Shown: in pieces, positions 5,720-10,658 of the stretch
Numbering within the stretch: the stretch's first letter is position 1
Layout: each line of letters opens with the position of its first letter
Assembly (NCBI GenBank): GCA_026770585.1
Contig: MU646338.1
Location: 92,213-102,870, forward strand
Length of the DNA: 10,658 nucleotides
Reading direction: 5' to 3'
From: Baffinella frigidus
Taxonomy: Eukaryota; Cryptophyceae; Cryptomonadales; Baffinellaceae
The notes under the pieces: model-generated
What the model was told of the DNA's origin: nothing
Seen by the model: the letters and a program-made list of their open reading frames with translations, nothing else
Database searches by the model: none
Translations under genes and position numbers: made by a program

Positions 5720-6440
5720 CACAACGTCGTCAAAAGCCATCCCCGTCGCGAGCTCGTCGACCGTAGGGGCCCCTCAGGGGCTAGCGTAGAGGCGGTACGC
5801 TTGCCCTGCTGCGACGAGGTGTTCTTGCTTGCATCAATTTGCCCCTTCCCCCCCGGGAATAGTTTCCCCCGGGAAATTCCCCCCCCGGGAAATGGTGGCA
5901 TCTTTTTCGGCTCAAAAATGCAAGAAACGCACCGACAGCTTGTGTTTGCGTGCCTTAATTTCAGGACCGCACACCGAGCGGATTCAGTAGTACCTAGGCT
6001 CCAGGGGCACCTAAGGATGCAAGGTTATGCGGCCTCCAAAGTAGTGCGTACAGAGCCTGCACTCAGAAAACATGTCGATTGTAGGCGTTTGTGGAGTAAC
6101 ACTTATTATCTTTTCGGGCGCCACGTCACCATTTCCCCCACAAAACACTGAAACCTACATTTGTTTTGTTTGCCTACCTAACAGCCACACGAGGCTAGAG
6201 CTTTTTGTTCTTCTTCTTTATTACTCTCGATACAGGTCCCACTCCACAGAACACTACGAAGAACATTCTAAAATTGATTATTGGATTATTATTATTGGAT
6301 TATAGGAAACACTCCACACGCCAGCAGATTTTGGTCACGTTACACCGGATATCCGGGGCTGGTGTGCCTCGTAGCCTGTTGAGCGGAACAGGCCCTCACG
6401 CCTTGCGTTGACTGATACATTAGTCCATGCACCTGAAGGA
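5720..6440. other. Gene-poor stretch with a dispersed repeat and AT-rich tract
   Basis: I see no supported exon. At 5845-5923 several CCCGGGAA words and TCTTTTTCGGCTCAAAAATG form an inverted relative of 3267-3316. CAGGACCGCACACCGAGCGG at 5962 resembles the 3142-3191 words. An ATT-rich tract with repeated TTGGATTAT lies at 6270-6304. Open frames here are short and lack codon bias or splice context. Confidence 0.4.
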
Positions 6441-6441
6441 A

Positions 6442-6465
6442 CGATCGCGGGGAGAAGCTACCGTT
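6442..6465 (-). pseudogene. Remnant of the SH3-gene last exon (NGSFSPRS)
   Basis: On the minus strand AACGGTAGCTTCTCCCCGCG reads NGSFSPR, matching QNARFSPRR at the end of the exon at 6991-6868. It is only 24 bp and is separated from the next remnant by a MITE of the second family. It is weak alone but convincing as part of a series of three remnants. Confidence 0.35.
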
Positions 6466-6480
6466 CACTTAGGCTTAGGC

Positions 6481-6585
6481 TATCCCTTAAGTGTCGAGGC
6501 GGTCAAAATTGACCGCCAAGAGGTCCTAGGCAGGTCCTAGGGCCCTACGGTAGGGCGTAGGAGCCTTCTCGCCACTTACGGGATA
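6481..6585. mobile_element. Second MITE family, copy B (complete, TA-flanked)
   Basis: The ends TCCCTTAAGTGTCGAG (from 6483) and CTCGCCACTTACGGGA (to 6583) are inverted repeats with two mismatches, and TA lies on both sides. It is nearly identical over its interior to 2768-2872. The total of 105 bp with TA target again suggests a Tc1/mariner-type non-autonomous element. It lies between two remnants of the SH3-gene last exon. Confidence 0.8.
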
Positions 6586-6606
6586 CTTAAGCTTTCAGCT
6601 TAGGAT

Positions 6607-6648
6607 TCACCGCCGCGGAGAGAACCTACCATTTTGCTCCGCGAGCTC
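6607..6648 (-). pseudogene. Remnant of the SH3-gene last exon (ELAEQNGRFSPRR, stop)
   Basis: Minus-strand translation gives ELAEQNGRFSPRR followed by TGA, matching LLEKQNARFSPRR and the TGA at 6868-6870. The conserved stop position and conservative replacements support shared coding ancestry. The upstream part is replaced by a fragment of a MITE. Confidence 0.55.
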
Positions 6649-6722
6649 CCCCTTAGGACCACCGTAGGGCCCGAGCCATTTTCCCACTGTAGGGTCCTAG
6701 GGGGGGCGCAGTTTCGTATAAT
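6649..6722. mobile_element. End-less MITE fragment
   Basis: CCCCCTTAGGACCACCGTAG through ACTGTAGGGTCCTAGGGGGG and GCAGTTTCGTATAATC matches the interior and inner ends of the CAGGGGTACC family, but both outer termini are missing. It separates two remnants of the SH3-gene last exon. Confidence 0.6.
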
Positions 6723-6734
6723 CAAAGTGACCAT

Positions 6735-6775
6735 GAACCGTTTTGCTTCGCGAGCAGCTTCGCCACGCGCTCGGC
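6735..6775 (-). pseudogene. Remnant of the SH3-gene last exon (AERVAKLLAKQNG)
   Basis: Minus strand reads AERVAKLLAKQNGSW, against AERIAKLLEKQNARF in the intact exon. The match ends upstream within the exon, so only the middle part is preserved. Longer minus-strand frames that run through this region read it out of the homologous frame. Confidence 0.55.
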
Positions 6776-6867
6776 ACACAGCGGACTTCGCAGGGATTTT
6801 GAATAACCCCCAAGCGATACGACCTAGGGCCCTACGGTAGGCAACCCGTAGGGACATATGACCGAGG

Positions 6868-8571
6868 TCACCGCCGCGGGGAGAAGCGAGCGTTTTGCTT
6901 CTCGAGCAGCTTTGCGATGCGCTCGGCTCCCTGCTTGACTGCTATCTGCTTCGTGAAGGCGGCTTTTGCCAGTTCTGATTCTGTGAGATACCTGCCGTGG
7001 GGGAGGAGGACGGGGAGTGAGCAAGCAAGGGGAGGATGGAAGGCGGTAGGGGGGTGGGGGGGGGGGGGGGGGGGAGAGAGAGGACAGGAAAGAGGGGAGA
7101 GGGGAGAGGGGAGAGGTCAGGTATCTCACAGATGCTCAACTGTCTAGCTCTGCCTGTGGGTTATTCCAGTTCGTCCTTCAAAATCCACCAGAGCAGAAAT
7201 CCAGTACACACGGGAGATGCGGAAGCCTTCCGGACAAGCCAGAACAAAACTCAGATAATAAAACTGAGGCAGTATCTGAAGACCTGAGGTAGTTCCCAGG
7301 AACGAAGCCGGTCCTCTTCCGGAACTTGGCGAGGCACCACCCGTCCGGGCGTTCATCCAACACCTGCAGGATATCCCCCTGCCACCAGTGTGAACCGCGC
7401 CGTGGTTTGAGCCATTTTCGAGTTTGAGCCATTCGCGGTTGACACCAAGTCACACACTGTGCGTTTCACAGGAGAGTCACTCTCGTGTGACGCCCATCCG
7501 GGCGTTCATCCAGCACCTGAAGGATATCCCCCTGCCACCGCCAAAAGGACGCCACAAGTCAATTCCCCGGAAGGAACCAGGGGGATTTGTTGACTTTTGG
7601 CGTTGCTGAACGCCAATTTTGCACCCGTTCGGGCGCTGATCCAGCACCTGCAGGATATCCACACATGGCGCTACGTGGGGGTATTCTAGGGTCGCCCTTT
7701 GAGCCCTTGGGTCGCCCTTGGAGCCGTTTTCTTCTCAAAATTGACTTTTGAATACCGTTTCCCCTCAAAAAATGACTTTGAAATACCCCCCCCTCCAGCC
7801 CTGCGTGGCCCCCTGCCATCGCCAAGGTAGGAATCACTTCAATCACAGCTCTACATATACGTATATACCCAGTGTCAGAAAACTCAGAGAGCACCTGCAA
7901 GATGTCCCCCTGCCGCCACGCCGTGCTTTGAGCCATTTTCCAGTTTGAGCCATTTGCGTTTGAGCCATTTTCGAGTTTGAGCCATTCGCGGTGACGTGGC
8001 AGTGGCACAGGACAGCGTGCGCGACACTGTGCGAGTCACAGGCACCCGTCTCTTGCAAGAGTGATCACTGCTGCCGTGAGCCGCGACGCCAGACTACTCA
8101 CTCTGGTTGATGTTGATTTATGGTTTATGGTTCATGGTTTCGGGTTTCGGGTTTCGGGTTTCGGGTTTCGGGTTTCGGGTTTTGGGTTTCGGGTTTCGGG
8201 TTTCGGGTTTCGGGTTTCGGGTTTCGTATTCCGTGTTTTGTATCTCATATTTCGGGTTTCGTATTCCGGGTTTCGTATTCCGTGTTTTGTATTTCACATT
8301 CCGGGTTTCGTATTTCGTGTTTCGTATCTCATACTCGGGGTGTCGTGTTTCGGGTGTCGGGTTCCGGGAGGCAGACCTGCGCAAACGAAAGCTCCATCGT
8401 CGAATCGGGCGGGAACGGCGCATCTCGCCCCCCCTGGTACCCAAACTTCGCCATGGCCGGGATCGGGTCGCCAAACTCATCCAGCAAAGTCATTTTTTTT
8501 GCCGCGTGCCCCTCCCCCGCGCCCTGCGTGGGAGTTTTGACCATCAAATGCCGCCCTGCCAAAACCATCAA
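6868..8571 (-). CDS. SH3-domain protein, split gene with tandem exon copies
   Basis: Proposed exons (minus strand): 8571-8377 (or from the ATG at 8493), 7378-7284 and 6991-6868. Joins are phase 0 then phase 2. From 8493 the product is 111 residues. The first exon ends with an SH3 first half: AMAKFGYQGG in the place of the ALYDY motif, then PPDSTMELSFAQ. The second opens GDILQVLDERPDGW, continues CLAKFRKR and ends GFVPGNYL, the classic SH3 pattern ELSF, GD, DGW, G-F-P-NY. The second Trp of the usual WW pair is Cys. The last exon encodes YLTESELAKAAFTKQ, then AERIAKLLEKQNARFSPRR and TGA, a basic helical tail. SH3 domains bind proline-rich peptides, typically in cytoskeletal or signalling proteins. 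Donors: CAG|GTCTGC and CAG|GTCTTC. Acceptors: GGCAG|GGGG and GGCAG|GTAT after a long pyrimidine tract. The first exon's start is uncertain. Confidence 0.7.
6980..7132. repeat. 15-bp inverted repeat around a purine/G-run intron segment
   Basis: TCTGTGAGATACCTG at 6980-6994 and its exact reverse complement at 7118-7132. Between them lie GGGGAGAGG-type repeats and a G run at about 7056-7074, which on the gene strand form the pyrimidine tract before the acceptor. One arm spans the proposed 3' splice site at 6991/6992, the other lies inside the intron. Confidence 0.75.
7405..7438. repeat. Minisatellite, two units of GTTTGAGCCATTTTCGA
   Basis: Two units upstream (on the minus strand) of the intact SH3 second-half exon, followed by GCACGGCG-like sequence and the GGCAG acceptor. 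The same block with four units precedes another exon copy at 7926-7991, showing that intron and exon were duplicated together. Confidence 0.75.
7490..7531 (-). pseudogene. Truncated copy 2 of the SH3 second-half exon
   Basis: After a GGCAG acceptor it reads GDILQVLDERPDG, identical in protein to the intact exon with silent differences (CTG to CTT, GTG-TTG to GTG-CTG, GAC to GAT). Then it diverges to RHTRVTLL and a stop, losing the Trp and the rest of the fold. The silent changes suggest it diverged while the protein sequence was kept. Confidence 0.6.
7555..7660 (-). pseudogene. Frameshifted copy 3 of the SH3 second-half exon
   Basis: The front part reads DILQVLDQRPNG. The back part, NWRSATPKVNKSPWFLPGN, fits the SH3 end (W, then F-P-N) but lies in another frame, and the expected Tyr codon is TGA. 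The CAG acceptor is replaced by ATGTGT. These three defects argue for a decayed copy. Confidence 0.55.
7684..7795. repeat. Two short tandem duplications
   Basis: GGGTCGCCCTTTGAGCC and GGGTCGCCCTTGGAGCC repeat at about 7689-7727. Then CTCAAAATTGACTTTTGAAT and CTCAAAAAATGACTTTGAAAT repeat at about 7734-7785. There is no coding signal. They lie between exon copies 3 and 4. Confidence 0.6.
7865..7909 (-). pseudogene. Truncated copy 4 of the SH3 second-half exon
   Basis: After GGCGGCAG it reads GDILQVLSEFSDTGY, keeping the GD-I-L-V-L strand and then diverging. It is the first such exon downstream of the ELSFAQ donor, so it could be used as an alternative exon giving a non-SH3 end. More likely it is a fragment. 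Confidence 0.5.
7926..7991. repeat. Minisatellite, four units of GTTTGAGCCATTTTCGA type
   Basis: Four GTTTGAGCCATT units (some shortened), the same family as 7405-7438. Both blocks end in CGCGGT and both precede an SH3 second-half exon copy on the minus strand. Confidence 0.75.
8117..8368 (-). repeat. 36-unit CCCGAAA heptamer array with a 49-bp higher-order repeat
   Basis: 252 bp in unbroken 7-bp register. On the plus strand it is TTTATGG/TTCATGG (3 units), then TTTCGGG for twelve units with a single TTTTGGG, then a variant zone. In the variant zone the seven-unit pattern TTTCGTA, TTCCGTG, TTTTGTA, TCTCATA, TTTCGGG, TTTCGTA, TTCCGGG (8222-8270) recurs at 8271-8319 with few changes. It begins eight bases into the proposed intron of the SH3 gene and reads CCCGAAA on that gene's sense strand. 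The long frames with RVSGFGF periodicity come from this repeat and are not proteins. Confidence 0.92.
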
Positions 8572-8577
8572 TTTTCG

Positions 8578-8709
8578 ATCGGGTCGCCGTACTCATCCAG
8601 CAAGCAAAGTCAATGTTTTTACCGCGTGCCCCTCCCCCGCGCCCGCGCCTCCTTCGCCCTGCTTGGGAGTTTTGACCATCAACTGGTGCCCGCCAAAACC
8701 ATCAAGTTT
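8578..8709 (-). pseudogene. Tandem duplicate of the SH3 first-exon region
   Basis: It repeats 8461-8577 (GATCGGGTCGCC, the CATCCAGCAAAG block, CCGCGTGCCCCTCCCCCGCG, GGGAGTTTTGACCATCAA, AAAACCATCAA). On the minus strand it encodes HQLMVKTPKQGEGG and a TLL segment, with Phe to Tyr in LDEYGDPI. Relative to the first copy it has about 15 extra bases and a 4-bp TTGC insertion (about 8606) that breaks the frame. The ELSFAQ segment is not present here. Confidence 0.55.
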
Positions 8710-8767
8710 CGCCCGCCGTCGCCTGCGCCCTGCAGGGCGAAGAAGTCATTTATGTTGACATTAAAGC

Positions 8768-8818
8768 CTAAGTGAATCCTGAAAGCTGAAGTGGATCCTG
8801 AAAGCCTTGAGTGAATCC
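8768..8818. repeat. Three-unit tandem repeat (about 19-21 bp)
   Basis: Units of the form AAGTGAATCCTGAAAGC repeat three times with small changes (the third ends in TTTGCCC). No gene is associated. Confidence 0.6.
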
Positions 8819-8919
8819 TTTGCCCTGCCCCGCTCGTCCACCGAGCCAGCCTTCCCAGCGCTCTCCGCAGCTTTCCTATAATACTTATAAGATGTCACTT
8901 GTGTGAAGTCACTCCGGCT

Positions 8920-9078
8920 ATGTCTGAGTCGGGTGTATCCCCAGATGACGAAGAAGATATGCAAAAAATGCGACGGATGACAGGGGCGTTCCTGGAACGT
9001 GGCCAAGTACTTTGTGATTGTCTGAAGTCTCGTGATGTTTGTGGTTGTATCTTCAAAGCAGTTAACGGTGCTTCGTGA
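8920..9078 (+). CDS. Possible small exon or short ORF, acidic start and Cys-rich end
   Basis: An ATG-to-TGA frame of 52 codons reading SESGVSPDDEEDMQKMRRMT, then GAFLERGQVLCDCLKSRDVC and GCIFKAVNGAS. It is not built from repeats, and its mix of charged helix and cysteines looks protein-like. CCCCAG at 8939-8944 could be an acceptor and CAA|GTACTT at about 9008 a phase-0 donor, so part of it may be an internal exon. I recognise no family. Length and lack of homologues in the window keep confidence low. Confidence 0.3.
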   Translation: MSESGVSPDDEEDMQKMRRMTGAFLERGQVLCDCLKSRDVCGCIFKAVNGAS

Positions 9079-9167
9079 CTCGGCGCTGCGCGAAGAGAGG
9101 TGGTGCGGACTAGCGAGGGATACACGTCGCGATATGCTCAGGATCCTTTCTGCTCACAACGCGCTCT

Positions 9168-9221
9168 CCTGAACCATTGTCTCGAGGACAGGAACACAAG
9201 TCCTCGAGGCTTTGGTTCAGG
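9168..9221. repeat. Strong imperfect hairpin
   Basis: CCTGAACCA (9168-9176) pairs with TGGTTCAGG (9213-9221). CTCGAGGAC (9181-9189) pairs with GTCCTCGAG (9200-9208). The two 9-bp stems are separated by a 4x4 internal loop and closed by a 10-nt loop. The pairing is as strong on the opposite strand. It could be a small-RNA precursor, a solo MITE foldback or chance. Confidence 0.6.
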
Positions 9222-9235
9222 AGGAATCACGTCCC

Positions 9236-9481
9236 GAGAACCCATAACACACACACTCTCGCTCTCTTCCTCTCTCTCTCTCTCTCTCTCACTCACTCAC
9301 TCTCGCTGGCTCTGACCCACTCTCTCTCTCTCGCTCTTCCTCTCGCTCTCTCTCTCTGCGCGGCATGATGGGCGTGATGGGTGTTGAACAGAGTGGCGTG
9401 ATCCGTGTGGGTCTTCATGACGTGGTGCTCCTTCCTCGCCTCCTCCTCCTCCTCCTCCTCCTCCGCAGACGCCTTCATCAT
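9236..9481. repeat. Tandem duplication, unit 1, microsatellite-rich
   Basis: Order of parts: GAGAACCCATAA, a CA run, a long CT run, CTGCGCGGC, a GGGCGT region, GTGGGTCTTCATGACGTGGTG, a CCTCCTCCT run, then GCAGACGCCTTCA. The same order follows in 9482-9690. On the minus strand both units encode related peptides (SAEEEE, HHVMKTH, AAQRERE), but the similarity is no better than the DNA identity would give. Confidence 0.75.
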
Positions 9482-9690
9482 GAGAACCCATAATACACAC
9501 ACACACACACTCCCTCTCTCTCTGTCTCTCTCCCTCCCTCCCTTCCTCCCTCCTTCCCTCCCTCTCTCTCTCTCTCTGCGCGGCGTGAAGGGCGTTGACC
9601 TGAGTGGCGTCATGGGCTTGATGGGTCTTCATGACGTGGTGATCCTCCCTCGCAGCCTCCTCCTCCTCAGCAGACGTCTTCAGAGCAAAC
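9482..9690. repeat. Tandem duplication, unit 2
   Basis: A second copy of the 9236-9481 unit with different CA, CT and CCT run lengths, consistent with microsatellite drift after duplication. GGGTCTTCATGACGTGGTGA is nearly identical in both. A minus-strand coding exon is possible but unsupported by splice sites or clear silent-site bias. Confidence 0.75.
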
Positions 9691-9702
9691 CCCTCTCCCT
9701 GC

Positions 9703-10006
9703 TCCAGAGTGATCACGAAAAAGAACAAGCTTCAGGGGTTGAGTGACCACGAAAAAAAAAACAAGGTCCAGAATGATCACGAAAAAGAACAACCACGCAA
9801 GATTGTAGGGCAGAGTGACCCACAGGAGAAATAGTAGAATTCTACTATTTCTTAATTTCATAAGTGGACATTCTTCCCTCAGAACAATCGAAAGTTCGGA
9901 AAGTTGTTACAAATTCCGTGTGAACTGGCTTGTTTTCCCAGGTCAGCCCTACACTCTTGCGTGGAAGGCCCAGAGTGAGCACGAAAACAAACAAGGTTCA
10001 GGGTTT
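9703..10006. repeat. Short interrupted tandem repeat, CAGAGTGATCACGAAAAAGAAC units
   Basis: Units near 9705, 9738 and 9769 share GTGAYCACGAAAAA, AACAAG and a TCAG-like end. A fourth, CAGAGTGAGCACGAAAACAA, lies at 9970 on the far side of the inverted-repeat element at 9793-9964. The arrangement suggests that the element inserted into the array. Confidence 0.65.
9793..9964. mobile_element. Inverted-repeat element with a central palindrome
   Basis: The 19-bp ends CCACGCAAGATTGTAGGGC (9793-9811) and its inverted partner at 9946-9964 differ at one base. Inside, 9827-9852 is a perfect 26-bp palindrome centred on GAATTC. There is no coding frame. It interrupts a short tandem repeat, which supports an insertion. 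The flanks AA/AA are too short to claim a target duplication. It may be a miniature transposon of a third family. Confidence 0.6.
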
Positions 10007-10048
10007 AGACCGCTGACTCCGGGGTTTCGCGTAGCGCGGGGATCCATC

Positions 10049-10187
10049 TACAGGGGTACCTCCCTCTTCAGATCACCTCGCTCTTCAGAAACGCCCACCC
10101 TCCTAGGATCTCCATGGGACCCTATGCATAGGTCAGCTGTAGGGCCCTAGGGGGGGGGTTGTTTGTTATGAGCGAGGTACCCCTGAA
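10049..10187. mobile_element. MITE copy 7 (CAGGGGTACC family), diverged
   Basis: Core 10051-10185. The left end CAGGGGTACCTCCCTCTTCA is followed by a partial tandem copy (CACCTCGCTCTTCAGAAAC). The right end GAGCGAGGTACCCCTG is intact. The flanks are TA on the left and AA on the right, so the site has mutated on one side. It lies alone, about 4.3 kb from the nearest full copy. Confidence 0.8.
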
Positions 10188-10456
10188 CCCGTGGTTGATA
10201 GTGCAGAGTCACGAAATGGGCGCCTCCAACACCTTCTGCACCTCCGCAACAACGATGAAATACTGAGAATACTACGAATAGAAATGAGGCTGTCGGCTCC
10301 CCGTCAGCATCGCTAGCTTGAGTGATAGTAAAGCACCGGGCGCCTCCAACGCAGGTCTGAGGATGCCTGTAAGAGAGCCCGGCGTCTGTCGAGGCGGACG
10401 GCCAACTTACTGCGTAGTAAGTAAGTTGATCAATTCTCAGAAGGTTTGAGGTTAAT
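10188..10456. other. Unique spacer without recognised gene
   Basis: I see no convincing exon. GGGCGCCTCCAAC occurs twice, at 10218 and 10338, about 120 bp apart, hinting at an old duplication. CTTACT/AGTAAG forms a small hairpin near 10407-10422. Confidence 0.35.
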
Positions 10457-10482
10457 AAAGAAGAAGAAGAAGAAGAAGAAGA
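10457..10482. repeat. GAA trinucleotide microsatellite
   Basis: About eight uninterrupted AAG/GAA units. No coding context is visible. Confidence 0.9.
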
Positions 10483-10530
10483 CCTGAAACACAGGGTGGG
10501 GGCAGGAGCGAGGAGACACCTGGTCAGAGG

Positions 10531-10658
<128 letters not shown>

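Noticed and set aside
7405-7991. CRISPR array from the repeated GTTTGAGCCATTT units
   Set aside because: Units are adjacent or almost so with no regular unique spacers, and the setting is a eukaryotic intron.
8061-8775. Three overlapping plus-strand frames of 159-222 codons and one minus-strand frame of 120 codons
   Set aside because: Their N-terminal halves are translations of the TTTCGGG array (RVSGFGF periodicity, open in several frames). The remaining parts read through duplicated exon sequence on the wrong strand or frame.
9293-9728. Two minus-strand frames rich in Arg, Glu and Gly
   Set aside because: Mostly translations of CT and CCT microsatellites. The non-repetitive islands are too short to support a gene without transcripts.

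Overview
This looks like a nuclear fragment from an intron-rich, GC-rich eukaryote, most likely a microalga or another protist. Coding signal is broken into short exons with GT-AG splice sites, including pyrimidine-rich tracts before CAG. Telomere-type heptamers of the plant/algal form (CCCTAAA and its variant CCCGAAA) are abundant. There are many short non-autonomous transposons and microsatellites, and there are no bacterial operons, ribosome-binding sites or rRNA/tRNA genes. TTTAGGG-type telomeres occur in dinoflagellates, green algae, plants and others, so I do not name a lineage. I did not recognise any gene by name. Most long open frames here are artefacts of heptamer or dinucleotide repeats, which stay open in many frames.

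I reconstruct three split genes from splice-site, phase and codon logic. (1) Plus strand, about 407-2267: a small hydrophobic protein in four exons. Two of its introns are built largely from telomere-like heptamers, and an exact 8-bp direct repeat spans the splice sites of the first. (2) Plus strand, about 3690-5167: four exons of an unrecognised, mostly helical and then His/Ser-rich protein. (3) Minus strand, about 8571 down to 6868: an SH3-domain protein. Its SH3 domain is cut exactly before the conserved Gly-Asp by an intron carrying a 36-unit CCCGAAA array. The exon with the second half of the SH3 is present in one intact and three damaged copies, and the last exon also has damaged copies downstream.

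Layout: 1-2270, exon-like modules alternating with heptamer arrays. 2299-3041, a cluster of TA-flanked MITEs with CAGGGGTACCTCGCTC ends, plus one member of a second family. 3042-3660, no convincing gene. 3690-5167, gene 2. 5183-5719, three more MITEs. 5720-6440, mostly empty. 6440-8720, the SH3 gene and its decayed duplicates. 8720-9240, a possible small exon and a strong hairpin. 9236-9690, a duplicated microsatellite-rich unit. 9700-10187, short tandem repeats, a palindrome-centred inverted repeat and a seventh MITE. 10190-10658, empty sequence followed by GAA and CT microsatellites.

The common theme is local tandem duplication of exon-plus-intron blocks. In all four large arrays the heptamer reads CCCGAAA on the transcribed sense strand of the inferred gene. 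All gene models are inferences from sequence and need transcript evidence.
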